Origin: Corinectria fuckeliana
Lineage: Eukaryota > Ascomycota > Sordariomycetes > Hypocreales > Nectriaceae
DNA length: 64,000 nt
Reading direction: 5' to 3'
Assembly: GCA_019137255.1 (NCBI GenBank)
Contig: WPDH01000378.1
Location: forward strand, 147,989 to 211,988
The notes below the pieces were generated by a model that saw only the letters and a program-made list of their open reading frames with translations, was not told the origin of the DNA and did not search any database. Positions 23,613 to 35,035 of this stretch are shown here, in pieces (the stretch's first letter is position 1; each line of letters opens with the position of its first letter). The position numbers were made by a program, and so were the translations under genes.

Positions 23613-24261
23613 TCAAGCCCTGCTTAACAGCGGCCTGGCTTGACTTAATGCTATGCAGAGGTCAAGGGGTGTTACACTATTGTCCCAATTCGTCCCATCC
23701 AGGCTGAGATATACAATGTGACGAGTGATCCGACTGGTGTGATTACCGTCTTGTCGAGGGAGCATAGCTATGCCGTTGACGATTTGCGTCGACCCCATGT
23801 CCACTGTAATGGTGTGGGATGGCCCTGGCCCAGTTGTGCTGGAGCAAGCGGTTGTTGTTGTTGTTGTATTGTTTAACGCCGGTGCGTTCCTCCAGTAGGA
23901 CAAAGGGCGCCTATCTAACTACCTACATCTCTAATTACATGCCCTCTAAAGCTCAGGAATAAGGGAAACACTGGAGCAAGCGGTGTGCCAGAAGGCTATG
24001 GTTATTGTTAATGGCTTTACTACATTCGTTGCCAAAATGGAAGCTATCACAGGTGACTTTCCAGCCGGACCGGTCTATGGCTATTTCTTCTGGAACCGCA
24101 GCTCTGAAATTTGGAAGCTTGATCTCCGTCACGGGCTCCTTATTAGGGAAACTCAAACTAGAAGAGAGGTTATCAACAGCATGGCTGTGTCGTGGTTGGA
24201 GCTTGTAGATTGTGAAAATTGCAAGGGCAGCGAGGACCCCAACAGCAGCAAAGGACGGCAT
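23613..24261 (-). pseudogene. Membrane-anchored F5/8 type C domain protein, truncated
   Basis: The best model joins 24261-23972 and 23910-23613 across a 61 bp intron with a weak GTGTTT donor and TAG acceptor, giving 195 aa. After MPSF comes a membrane anchor (AAVGVLAALAIFTIY), a short stalk, then PEEIAIDRSGWKVTCDSFHF and GNECSKAINNN. After the intron come HTITVDMGSTQIVNGIAMLP, RQDGNHTSRITRH and VYLSLDGTNWDN. This is the F5/8C (discoidin-like) carbohydrate-binding domain that begins fungal galactose oxidases. Here an anchor replaces the usual secretion signal. The domain ends early and the copper-radical Kelch part is missing, with no trace before the GT4 start at 23210. The exon junction adds about 13 unexpected residues, so the splice model or the gene may be damaged. 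Confidence 0.6.
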
Positions 24262-25095
24262 AGTTAGATTTTTAGTTCTTACGCCTTTCGAATTGGGGCA
24301 TAGATGGTAATTCAAGGCGATCCTCTTGCTACCTTTATGCAAACATGTAAATATTTAACTAGCAATAAATTTGTTAATCCTCCTGCCCCATCTTTTACTT
24401 GTGCGCTTTGCATTTATTGGCTTTCACACCCACGATCGCGCTTAATTCGAATAATATTCTAGAAATTACTTCCGATTCAGGTTTCACATGATAATAATAA
24501 GAGGTTTAGAATACTAGATATACATCTGTGGGCTAGACGAGACCTACATCTTCTTTCCCCTCTCAGGCTCGGGTCTTTATCCTTCTAAGATCGGATCTCA
24601 CAGCCAATTACTTGCCTCATGGTTCTACCTATAACACAAGAGTGTTACGTCTCCACCCAGTTGGTCTAAGGTTCATCGGCACATTAACACTGATGTGCTG
24701 GGGCCGACCAGCCGATGAGACCCGCCGAATCCACCGTGCTACACATGGGCACCTTCCCGAGGCTGTTGGTCCTTACTACACCGACGCAAGAATCACCCGT
24801 TCTATTTAGCAGAAATTTAGACGTTGTACGTTTGGGCCGTGCCCCAAAGCTGGTACCGATACTTTACGAATAAAGTTAATAAACTATCCGGAAGCTTGGC
24901 ACGAGCTTCGCCGGTATCTTTCTGTGCATCACCCTAGACATATTTCTTCCTTTACATTTCTTGCGAAATTGATATATTCTATCACCTACTTGCGTTCTTA
25001 CCTAGTAACTGTAGAATCAACAAGCTCATTCATTCCGAAAGACTGCTACCTGCTTTGAACCTTTTTCTGTCCATAAAAACAGAAAAACCAGAAAC

Positions 25096-26577
25096 ATGAA
25101 CGATTATTATCTACGCTTTGGAACAGGCATTATCAACATGTCAGGATTGTTCTTTCTATCTTTTATACCATGGCCACGCCCACCCCCGCTCTTTACTGGC
25201 TTACCAGCGCTTGTTTTGGAAATAATTTCCATTTTTTATAAAATCGAGTACTTAAATATGGTCTGGCGATGGATCACGTACAAACCTACGAAAGCTGCTA
25301 CCAAGGACGACGAGTTGCCCCTCATTAGCGTGGTCATACCAGTCTTTAACGAATCCGAATTTATTCACAACTCCATCAAATCTATTGTGCTCTCGAACTA
25401 TCCGAAAGACAAGATTGAGCTCGTTGTCGTTGACGACGGCTCTACAGATAATACATGGGAGCATATGAACCAAGCTGTACAAGCAATTCCTTTGTGTGGG
25501 ATATCATATCGGCTTCTACAACATCCAGTCAACTTGGGCAAAAGGCAAGCCATTCAATCAGGCTTCACTACAGCACTCGGCAGTATCATTATATCTCTCG
25601 ACTCAGACAGCGTTCTAGAGAAGGGTGCACTTCGCAACATCGTGAGCCCCTTGATGCAGGACCCTGCGATCGGTGCAGTGGCAGGACATCTGGCTGTCTT
25701 AAACGTCTCAAGCTCCAACACTTTCTCAACCAAATGCCTCCTGCCGCGGCTTCTCGATATCCTCTACGAGCATATCGGTAATTTACCGCGCTCCGCACTG
25801 TCAGCTACAGGTTTTGTTACCATTCTTCCCGGCGCTTTCTCAGCTTTTCGAGTAAATGCCGTCCGGGACCACATTGACAACCTATGCACAAGCACCTTTC
25901 TTGGTTCGCCACTGAAACACGGCGAAGACATGGAGTTAGCATATCATATCCTCAGAGACGGCTGGAAGACGGTTTACCAGAGCAACGCGGTTGTTCACAC
26001 AACGGCCCCCGAGACTCTACAAAAAGCATTCCTGATGTTTTCTCGCTGGGAGCGCACTATGTATACATTTCTTTTCATGGGCTATCCTGCTTTGACGGCT
26101 CGAGAAGCCCTGAAGCTATGGCTTGTATTTCGACCGCAACGCGCACAATCTTTCCCATACAACTCGGACAAAGAAAAGCAGGAAGACGAAGCCGGTATTA
26201 CGCAAGACAGAATTGGAAGCATATATCCATTTCTGAACGTCACTTGTATCTGGCTGAGCGGTCCTTTAATGATCTTGATCACTTTCACTTTAGTCAGAAA
26301 CTTTATCCTCTATCCCACCTATGCACTTTGGACCTTATTGGAAGTTTCAATTCTCACAGTTTGGAGGAGCTTGTTGTTAATCCCGGATGCTGTCCAAGAT
26401 GAGGAGACAAGTGATCTTACAAGTCTTGGTGGGTTACAAATCTATCACAGGAGAAGTAGATTGCTGTGGCGATTGGTTGATTCATGGCTTGCTGGGATGT
26501 TTCAAGTGGTGATTTTAAGTTGGACTTGTATTTTAGGTCTCCTGACTTTAAAAAGCCAGAGTTGGTGGACTAGGTAG
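25096..26577 (+). CDS. GT2-family processive glycan synthase (hyaluronan/chitin-synthase-like)
   Basis: A single-exon 493 aa integral membrane protein; the ATG is in a good context (GAAACATGAAC). Two hydrophobic segments lie at about 11-25 and 33-50. A cytosolic GT-A domain follows with VVIPVFNESE, VVDDGSTDNT (D113-D114), SLDSDS (D169-x-D171), LPGAFSAF and HGEDMELAYHIL, whose GED (276-278) is in the place of the catalytic-base motif of GT2 synthases. Three or more C-terminal membrane spans follow (from about 375 to the end). This matches hyaluronan synthase, chitin synthase and Cps1-type polymerases, which make and export a beta-linked polysaccharide at the plasma membrane. The usual QxxRW is MFSRW (314-318): Arg and Trp are kept but Gln is Met. 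It is divergent from the F5/8C gene upstream, sharing an 0.8 kb promoter region. Confidence 0.85.
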   Translation: MNDYYLRFGTGIINMSGLFFLSFIPWPRPPPLFTGLPALVLEIISIFYKIEYLNMVWRWITYKPTKAATKDDELPLISVVIPVFNESEFIHNSIKSIVLSNYPKDKIELVVVDDGSTDNTWEHMNQAVQAIPLCGISYRLLQHPVNLGKRQAIQSGFTTALGSIIISLDSDSVLEKGALRNIVSPLMQDPAIGAVAGHLAVLNVSSSNTFSTKCLLPRLLDILYEHIGNLPRSALSATGFVTILPGAFSAFRVNAVRDHIDNLCTSTFLGSPLKHGEDMELAYHILRDGWKTVYQSNAVVHTTAPETLQKAFLMFSRWERTMYTFLFMGYPALTAREALKLWLVFRPQRAQSFPYNSDKEKQEDEAGITQDRIGSIYPFLNVTCIWLSGPLMILITFTLVRNFILYPTYALWTLLEVSILTVWRSLLLIPDAVQDEETSDLTSLGGLQIYHRRSRLLWRLVDSWLAGMFQVVILSWTCILGLLTLKSQSWWTR

Positions 26578-28379
26578 TAGGTTTTCTTTCTTACTCGGCA
26601 AAAATACTAGATAAAAACCTCTAGCTATATATAATAGCAATATACAAGAGACAAGTCGAGAGATAAATCAGGGTTTTTTTTTTCCCCATAAGCTCACACA
26701 AATTGCATCAAATAAGCACTGTTCTCATACTTCTCAGCTGTTCTATCGCCTTCTCATATATACCCTGGATGATGAACAACACCTTCGATAATTGGATACG
26801 GCGGTCGGTCTGGACGGTGCGGCCAAGGTGGGAGCTACCGTAAGGAGCGGCGAGGCCTCCGCCTGGACGCGCTTGTCGATGCATCCAGAATTCTTTGGAT
26901 TCCTCGCAGCCACATCTCGCTCGAGGTGCTGATTGATCTGTACATGTCTCGGAGCCCGTTCCAGGCGAGGGCTGGCTCATCAGCCTAACATCCAGGCTCT
27001 CACCGCCACCAAAGTCACCGTCGAGCTTCTGTTCCAACGGTTGGTTCGCAGCGTCTAAGAAGCGTACGATCGGGGACGCAATGAGAATGCAGAGGAGTTG
27101 GTTGGCAGGGCAATCGTCCTTGCTGTCGAGGAGACCGCTCGAGCAAACCACCAGCATCTCCTTGCAAAGGTCGAGTCACACTGGGGCAGAGTACGAGGTG
27201 ACTTCGCGTCGACCTCTGCCGCCGAAAAACGGCCGGTCTGATTTTCTGTTTAGTCAACTGTTTAGCCGCTCTAAGCTGTCAGCCTGGGGTCGGTTGTATT
27301 TCCTCCAGGTTTATCGAGTGTTAAGGGCTTTTGGCAGAGTATATGCCCGTCGGCGGGTCCATTTGATGATCGCTTCCGTGTCAAAATCGGACGTTACATC
27401 CAATTCGCATTCAACAGCCACTATAGCAAAGAGGTCGGCACAAGCCATGGCCGAGGCACTTGGTATCATGATAAGCCAGCCTCCTTTCTCTCCTCTTTGG
27501 AAGCAACAAGATACCCACTTGTCGTCTGTGTATCGACGCGCGGATTATCCTGTCGGTCTGTCGCCTTCCACTCCGACGATCCCGTATGCCAGAGGCTTTC
27601 AGGTCATCGAAGGGTCAGCCTGAGCGCACCGGTTAGAGGTCATGGCTAACACAAACCATCTGCGCTCTTCCGGTCACGGCACCATTCAGCGTCACTGCCG
27701 ATGGGCATTACTGTATGCGACCTATCTAACGGGTCCGACCTGGGGTCGAGGCGGTGATGTCAACTTCATACAGTCATGGTCTCTTGAGCAACTGGACATT
27801 CGTGGATGCGAAGAAGAAGACGACGTTTTCCGGATCCCTGTGCCAGAAACACATATCTCGGGGCGGATCGCCGAGTCTGCGGTGAGCCAGCCAACTATTC
27901 TGCTTCCAACGCGGGATAACCTGGCAGGTTTGCTCGATACTATAAAGTCGTTCTCAGGTCATTCAACTGAGCTCAAAGCATGTCTGAGATGGACGAGGCG
28001 TCGTCTTGATAGTAATGGCAATCAGTATGACCTTCGCAGCCACTTAGTGGTTAAGCAGCAAGCAGCAGAGCCTACTGCCGAGAATCAGACTCTTCTGCAG
28101 CATGTTCTGCGCCAAGTCAAACCTCCGGAGCGCGATATTGAGCCCGCGTATAGTTCTGATACTGCAGTTCAAGAAGGGGAACAGGAGGAGGCGCAAGGGA
28201 CGGAAGAGACGGAAGAGAACGAAGCTGAACCAGAAGAAACCGACGCGTTTAACCGTTGAAAAAAAACGCCCACGTCGCAATGAAGTGTTACTAAAAGACC
28301 CAAATCCGGGTATTATTAAAGTATCAACTATCTTCGAGGTAATGCCTAACTACCCGTAGGCGAATTAGAAGATAGATCT
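26578..28379. other. Decayed coding-like region, product unknown
   Basis: Frames of higher GC content read like former protein sequence. One plus frame near 27010-27240 gives ALTATKVTVELLFQRLVRS and ENAEELVGRAIVLAVEETAR before a stop. A frame at 27642-28259 (205 codons) contains NFIQSWSLEQLDIRG and a Glu-rich tail (about 28170-28250), followed in a shifted frame by a very basic run. I recognise no domain. These may be pieces of one broken gene on the plus strand. Confidence 0.35.
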
Positions 28380-29600
28380 TGGCCTGGGGAAGGGTTGAAC
28401 TGTACAATTCCGTTAGAATATGACTTGGAGGCAAGTCTGTAGCCTTCTCCCTAGCGATCGCTAAACTTCGAATGCTTGTTCGTCGTAATTGATAGGTCGT
28501 GGATGTGAGAGAGAATGGTCCTGACTATCCGGTTCATCGCTCCTGCTATTCGAACAACTGATTTGAAGGCATCCCGAGAAAGCTGGGAAACAGCCTCATC
28601 GTTGCCATGTCCACTAATTTTCCTCTGGGCCCATCCAAATCCACTGTTCTTCCCGTCTAAAACTGAACAGTAGTAGCATAGTTCTCGATCACGCTGGCCT
28701 TCTGATGCAACCGAATATCCGCTGTATGTCAGATCTTCATCAACTGATATGTGGTATTCCGTTCATTTCCGAGTCTCGAGATTCGCTGCGTCCTGCTTGG
28801 ATTTCAATTGGTCCATTTCCCTCCACTAGGTTTCTCCTAGTTCTTCCCACTGTGCAGCAGCAGACTCTAGGCCTCCCGCACATACTTGCAAGGATTCTTG
28901 ACGATTCTTAAGGTGAAGCGCCAGAATTGATAAGTCGTGGCGGGTCCTCGTCCCTTCCATCGTGACCGAGCTACATCTGATTGATATGATCTAAGAGCTG
29001 GCGGCAGATTTAAAGGCCTTTCTCTGTGCTTTGTCGTTCATTTTAGATGCGTTGTAATGCGGCTGCGTCGTTATCAAATGCCGGCAGAGTACGCTCGCAT
29101 AACGACTAGAGCTTTTTGTTGATGGTCTAAAGATAAGTCTCCAAATCAACAATAGCGTTCCTAATCAGCTACTTGTAAGCATCCATTATCTTTGCCGTGA
29201 TATATAATATGCGGTTATCGAATATATTAGAGGCATATCCGAATCCCCAATTAGATATCCAAGAACTCGCAAGGTTATATCCATAAGAGCTATACTGATA
29301 GTAGAGTTATAACCAGCTAGTTGCTGTCGAGAGCCGTCGATGTCTTCACCCATGTATTTCATTTTGATCCAGTCACGGAAAGCCGTTCAGTCTGGACCAG
29401 ATCGTGCGCAGCGCTTTGTCAACTTTACGCCAAACTCATCACAGGCTTCGCTGCATCGCCACAAGGGGATTTCAAGTGTCGAGAAGTCCGCCTTGGCGGC
29501 AGCGCCAACTGTTTTCATGAGCATTTCTAGCATACCTTTCAGAGATCGCAGCTCTTCGAGGAGATAACGAACTCTTTTAGGATGAGTACGGAAACTCTGG
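28380..29600 (-). pseudogene. Fungal N-terminal (STAND/azaphilone-type) domain protein, decayed
   Basis: The minus strand from about 29575 reads ELRSLKGMLEMLMKTVGAAA, KADFSTLEIPLWRCSEACDE, then an in-frame TGA (GPD-stop-TAFRDW, consistent with a former CGA). KMKYMGEDIDGSRQQLAGY and NSTISIAL follow. Further down, near 28920-28700, are QESLQVCAGGLESAAAQWEE, another stop, and then GHGNDEAVSQLSRDAF and RIVRTILS near 28600-28500. This is the domain order of the large fungal family with a coiled N-terminal domain linked to STAND proteins and often annotated as azaphilone-cluster protein L N-terminal domain. Such proteins are thought to act in signalling or heterokaryon incompatibility. At least two nonsense changes and frameshifts make this a pseudogene. 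Confidence 0.6.
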
Positions 29601-29614
29601 ACATCAAGGGGAGT

Positions 29615-31020
29615 TTATCTGTACACGAAGCCGTCGAGCTTAGTCAGGGGTTGCACCAAACGATCTCCACTGACATACGGGAATCCGAGCGTGATGGTCT
29701 GATTGAGACAGGAACAGAAGTTTACACTCGTCCGCTCGAGAGACATATCCACCTGTAACAGGTGGTTGGGATACGCGTTTCTGCATAAAGGACTGAACTG
29801 TTCCTGACCACATAGGGGACAGAAGGTCGATTGGTATCTGTCCAAGACGAGCGTCCCGCTGTAACCTGTCCTGAAAACCCGGAATGATAAGACTGAGCCG
29901 CAGGAACGCCACGTCAGGTGCCCGCTCCACGCACATACGTCCAATACCGTACTCCACGCTTTCCTCCAACTTCTTGATAGAACCGAAATAATCATTATGA
30001 GGATGTCGTCCGGTAAGCAGTCTTCGAAGCCGACGGTTTTGCTTATGAGAAAAACTCGACACTCTGTGTGGTACTCCGAGGGGGTCAGAGGCGGCGACGA
30101 AAGCCTCAGAGACCAAGAGGGCCAGGTACTTTATAGGGAGGTTCTTATTCGCCCTTCTCAAATATCGGTATTGGAATTGGCTCCCTTCTTGCAAGCCTAA
30201 TATGTACCGCTTGTCGAAATGATGGCAATTCAGGACTACACGCAGATGCTGTAGAGCCACCCAACAGAGAAGCGCCGGTGGCCAATGCTCCTCTTTTATT
30301 GTGCTTGAGGCTCAAGTTGCATGGCAAGGACGGGTGTTGCTTGATAATATCCCGATAAAAAGGTGCATCATTCGGAAGCTTACAATTCTCATCAACGTGA
30401 TAGTAAAGCTGAACCCAGATCTTGAAACTGTCTTGATGGGCCCACTCCCCTCCCTCGCAGCTATCAATCTTGCCACTGTCTTCTGGGAAACGCTGACCTT
30501 GGACCGAAGCCGGGAAGACACCAACTCAGCAACGCGACTTAGGACGGCAGACGAGAGCATTCACAAGTCCAGGGATGAGCTCGAGTTTATCAAGACTACT
30601 GTTGAAAGGTTGGCCAAGGAACTGGACCAGTTCCCGCTGCCGCCGGGCCAGAACGACGCGTTACGGAGCAACCACAGAAATCCCTTGCCTGCCTTTCCAC
30701 GTTGCAAACAGATCAATGGCTGCCGAGAGAACCGGGCAGGCGCTCACGAGGAGAGTAATGATGATGATGGCGTAGTGTCGTTGAGAAGGTGCTGTTTTAG
30801 CTGGAGAGGCATAATCCTTATATACCGCCATCGACATCAACACGGCGGTATTGGGTAGCTGGGATTTGCCCTTGCACGGCGTGTCCTATCAAGTCTATGA
30901 TCAATTAGAACGGAATGAGCCGTCGGCGCGGCAACAGGCACAAACAGGGCAGCTTGTGCCACCTATGAAGAGGGTTCTGGATGATAAGAAGCGTGGATAT
31001 CTGAGTAGTCCTGGCAACGC
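29615..31020. other. Short frames of unknown meaning
   Basis: Open frames exist on the minus strand (29640-30260, 206 codons) and plus strand (30301-30858, 185 codons, with a helical segment ESIHKSRDELEFIKTTVERL). Neither shows a known motif, signal peptide or convincing splice structure. They may be fragments of mobile elements or decayed genes. Confidence 0.3.
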
Positions 31021-31379
31021 TCGGTCAGCGCTACGATTTTGATGTCAGCGGCGAGGTGAAGGTGAGTCGGGCGACACAGATGGCAACGGTCCAGACGCCA
31101 CGGTTCAAGAAATCATTCGGGATGGAATCCCAGCCATCTAGTTCACACAGAACACGAGCGACATAGCAAATCCTGTCAAGCTGAGGCCCGCCACATATCG
31201 GACGTGGAATCTAGACGAGGCTGAGACCTTCCTGATGAGTCTCGACCTGGCGTACAAGCGGGCGCGGCTAGCGATATTGATCCCCTCAGCTCAGCGATCC
31301 TCTTCCACCGGGAAGTGCCCATTTTCTTCGAATACCGAGACCAACTGGACAGCCGAGACACACAGCCGAGCAACATTTG

Positions 31380-31740
31380 AAAAATAGGCCTAGACCTTCC
31401 GCATGGTCCTGAAACTGCATGATGGACTCAAGAAGAAACACAGGGCCCTTTTCATGCAGCTGAGGACGGAGAATATAGGACTCAATGACTTCCTCTTTAA
31501 CCGAAGGGTACCAGGCATCACCGACAACAGATGCCCCTGCGGAACGGACCGACGAACAGTGGGCGTATATCCTCCTGCGCTGCCGCCAATACCGACAACT
31601 TCGGGACCAGGAACTGGGACGCTTCCAAGGACGAAACAACTTCCGGGAGATATTGAACGAGTGCAAACCAGCTGTAAAGGCAGTCAAGTTCATGGAACTG
31701 ACTCAGATACTTGGGCAATTCAGGATCAAGACCTGAGCAG
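31380..31740 (+). mobile_element. 3' end of a Tad-like LINE (non-LTR retrotransposon) relic
   Basis: A plus frame gives KKHRALFMQLRTENIGLNDF, LFNRRVPGITDNRCPCGTDR. A frameshift follows near 31560, and then AYILLRCRQYRQLRDQELG and VKAVKFMELTQILGQFRIK. The string LRT-x-x-IGLxxFLxxRxVP followed by a CPCG and a HxLxxCxxY-like segment is the conserved C-terminal tail of reverse transcriptase polyproteins in fungal LINEs. The reverse transcriptase and RNase H domains themselves are not recognisable upstream, so this is a 5'-truncated or decayed insertion. It lies in the gap that separates the GT2 and GT32 genes. Confidence 0.65.
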
Positions 31741-31849
31741 ACGAAGCCGAGTACTGGGTGAGACTGAGTACAAAGCCGCGAAGAAGAGGGTCAGAGACTC
31801 GAGGGAGCCTTGAGTCTCGCATGAGTCAGTAGGAAACAGCTGTTTACAA

Positions 31850-33862
31850 GGACGGGTAATCAAATGTAAGTACGGAGTAGCTTACTTTGGACCGGGTTGT
31901 AAGGCTACGGAAGATTGTCGCCTTTTTTGGTATGCAATTGACCGGGTGAAAGAAGGTTACCTTGTCCATGATGGGCGTCGTTGCCGCTAGAGAGAGCATC
32001 TGTACACAGTGCCATGTAAAAAAGCACAACTCTCGCCGTTGTGGCCGGAAGTTCGGGCTGCTTTCTAAAATGGTATAGTATTTCTTAATGACTGTCCGGT
32101 CGAGCTGGGCTTGGAACTGGAACGTGTCGAGATAAGGTTGAAATGTTTTTAAATGCTGGTCTTGACATCACAAAGGCAATGCTAGCATGGCCGACTATCT
32201 GATTAGATCGCTACTGAGCCGTCTTAATTTTCATATCGCTGGTACGGTCACGTAGATTTCCCCGTAGAGGGGCACCACGATAATGGTGACACCTACCGAC
32301 AACCCATAGCTAGCAGCTGAAATAGCAGACTCTTGCCACCGGTAGTACGCATGATAGCAACGGACGGTCTCTTATTATACATAATTATCACCATGGTTAG
32401 ATGCTGTCCATGCACGAAAGCTGCATTGCTGGCTAATAGTCTTCTTAGCTCAGGGGAATGGTCAACCTTGCGAAGCTGCTTTCAACAAATGGCCTAGAAT
32501 TTCTGGGATTTCTCTGCGTCGATATAGGCCCCGACCTCTCGGTGTCTTGCTGAACAATAGCTTTGGGCGTATGTAGGCGCAGAGGGGAAGTCAATCAAGT
32601 AGTGTGATTCTTGACTGAGCTGTCGGAAACTGTCGTGGCGCTGATAGAGCTCAAAGTGGGCCCCCTAGAGTCTCCTGCTGTACACCATGCTGTACCTTCA
32701 AGCTGTGTGGCCAGTCTACTCGTTTGTAATGTTGTACGTCCCGCCCAGACCCTCATGATCAGACGCTTCGTCGTCACTATCGTCGTCACTGACCTCGCTA
32801 TAGAGGACCCAGCTAGCAATGAACGCATCCCGAGTGAATAGACGGCCGATTTCTGTAGCAATGTGTTTCTTCGTTTCTCAGAGCTCATCTTGGTAAATAG
32901 CATCGGTTTGCGTCTCCTATAAAAGGAGTTAAAATAGAAGGGTAGATAGACGTCACGACCCTACGAATCCTGATTATCTGTGGCAGAGTCCACTCTACAA
33001 TTTCCACTGTCAGGTAGCTAATCACAACACGACTCACCCTTTAGTTAGAAACTCACCCGTAAATCGGAACGGCCCGTCACGAGCCCCTTCTTTGATTGAG
33101 AGTCACTACAGGATATATGCACTGCTCTTCGGCATTCACGTAGACTCTTAGATGCTTCCGCTATCAGCATAACTTTGTTTATGATACGAGCCTTGCCTGC
33201 ATTGTTAACTATTATTAAACGTGACTGCCCGCTTAGATTTAACGCCCTGAAACCCCTGCTAACATAAACCCAAGACGACTGGTTTACACTGTTGGAGAAC
33301 ACAATTAGCCTATACCAGATTTATCTATACAGTGCTGGCTGATAGTCGCGGTAAATTAATTCAATCAGCCAAAACGCGAAGGAAAGTATCAACACCAAAG
33401 CTACCAGGGCATCTACCTTGCTTTGCGCCAATAATTAATTACCCGATAGATATTTCGGGTCTTTTTAGGATTTGTTACGGGCCGATTATACAAAGCTCCG
33501 TGGTTCTCTGACAGGCCACCCCAGTGCGCCCGGACTTTGCCACTTCGTCCGTGCAGCCGGGGCTGATCTACGCAGCGGTCTCGGGTGATTGCTTCACTGT
33601 GTGCCGCCATTCAGATGCTTCATCTCCATCAGAATGACTGTCAAAAGAGTGGTTAGATAAGAAAACCCTCAATAAGATATCTTCCTATATTACTCTCTAG
33701 TACTGCGTCTTATGGATCTCACTCGCAAATCATCTCTCATAACTGCGTACCTCGTCCTAAGCCAGTTGCCCGCGAGAGAAACCCACTTCATTAAGATTCT
33801 TCAACTCATATCTATTTACTTGAAATACTTTCAAGTTGAAGTGCGACGGATATTCTAGGAAC
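31850..33862. other. Gene-poor region upstream of the GT32 gene
   Basis: About 2 kb without a supported gene. A minus-strand frame at 32595-32903 lacks motifs; another frame there has an acidic run (SDDDSDDEASD) that may be a decayed gene or transposon piece. The last 200 bases serve as promoter for the GT32 gene. Confidence 0.35.
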
Positions 33863-35035
33863 ATGGCTCCGACATTGGCTCCTAGATCTCCCGAGGGTTT
33901 TCGCCACTCCTTACTACACACCCGGGGTCGAATTTTGGTTCGACTAGGGCGAAGAATAGGCTTATGCGTTACGGCTCTTACGCTCATCCTCATGTGGCTT
34001 GGTGCAGGCTTGCCAAGTAACATCACACAATACCATATCGCTAAATATCCTTCAACATCGCTTCCAAGTCCCCTAGCCATTAATCAAGGCCGATTCCCAC
34101 GCAAGATATGGCAGATTTGGAAGCACGACCCGCCCTCCTTTGCGCAGCAAGAACTAGAGCGCGTGCGAACATGGACCGAAAAGAACCCTGAATGGAGATG
34201 GGAGGTTTTGACTGATGCCAATGAGCTGGGATATGTCGAACACCACTTTGGGCCCCACAGGTTCAACAGACCAGATATCGTCGACTTTTTCAGGACTGTT
34301 CAGATTCAAATCATCAAAGCTGATCTCCTACGTTATCTCGTTATGTACGTTGAAGGGGGATTGTATGCCGACATAGACGTGGAGGCTCTGAAGTCGATAC
34401 CTGAGTTCATCCCAAAGGCTTTTAACGAAACAGGAATCGACATGGTTATCGGGATCGAGACTGACGAGCCCAAATTTAAGGACCATCCAATCCTTGGACC
34501 TGTCGCACGCAGCTTTTGCCAGTGGACTTTTGTGTGCAAGCCACAACTACCTTTTTTTATTAGGATAGTTGAGAAGGCCATGGCTGGGCTTCACAGCCTC
34601 GCCAAGCAGCAGGGTGTTGATATTTCTGAGGTGAGCATAGACTTTAATCAAGTCATAGGATGCTCTGGCCCTGGGGTATTCACGGATGTTATCTTGCAGT
34701 ACATGAATGAGAAGAGGACCCAAGAGCCGCCCATCACGTGGGATAACTTTCATCATATTGAAGAAGCAATACAAGTCAGCCGTGTGCTGGTACTACCAGT
34801 TCAGGCATTTGCGGCGGCGCAAACTCATTCGAGGTCAGGCAAAACTCATGAGGTGCCCGCGGCGCTTGTGAAACATCACTATGGTGTATCAAACTGGACA
34901 TCTCGACATTCACGATATAAGCATCCTGTGTATGGCGAAGTGGAGAGATGTCGGTTTGATGAAGCCTGCGTGAATCTATGGGACAGAAACGTCGAGGCAT
35001 ATAAGGATTTACAGGGCAAAGAGAAGTTCAATTAG
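33863..35035 (+). CDS. GT32 DXD glycosyltransferase, OCH1-like
   Basis: A 390 aa type II membrane protein. The ATG at 33863 (MAPTLAPRSPEG) is chosen because the longer frame starts at TTG. A membrane anchor lies at about residues 32-49 after an Arg-rich cytosolic tail. PRKIWQIWK (about 79-87), the LRYLVMYVEGGLYADIDVE block with the DXD motif (D170, D172), and a downstream NQVIGCSGPGVFTD segment match GT32 enzymes. Examples are yeast Och1/Hoc1 alpha-1,6-mannosyltransferases and related alpha-transferases in the Golgi. DXD binds Mn2+ and the nucleotide sugar. The donor cannot be determined; GDP-mannose is the commonest in the fungal family. The frame is intact. The gene faces away from the decayed LINE/STAND zone and converges with the acyltransferase across a 1.4 kb spacer. 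Confidence 0.85.
   Translation: MAPTLAPRSPEGFRHSLLHTRGRILVRLGRRIGLCVTALTLILMWLGAGLPSNITQYHIAKYPSTSLPSPLAINQGRFPRKIWQIWKHDPPSFAQQELERVRTWTEKNPEWRWEVLTDANELGYVEHHFGPHRFNRPDIVDFFRTVQIQIIKADLLRYLVMYVEGGLYADIDVEALKSIPEFIPKAFNETGIDMVIGIETDEPKFKDHPILGPVARSFCQWTFVCKPQLPFFIRIVEKAMAGLHSLAKQQGVDISEVSIDFNQVIGCSGPGVFTDVILQYMNEKRTQEPPITWDNFHHIEEAIQVSRVLVLPVQAFAAAQTHSRSGKTHEVPAALVKHHYGVSNWTSRHSRYKHPVYGEVERCRFDEACVNLWDRNVEAYKDLQGKEKFN

Noticed and set aside
27081..27623. 180-codon plus-strand frame as a gene
   Set aside because: Composition is that of an out-of-frame shadow (Ser/Arg-rich); a different frame over 27010-27240 reads more like protein but is broken.
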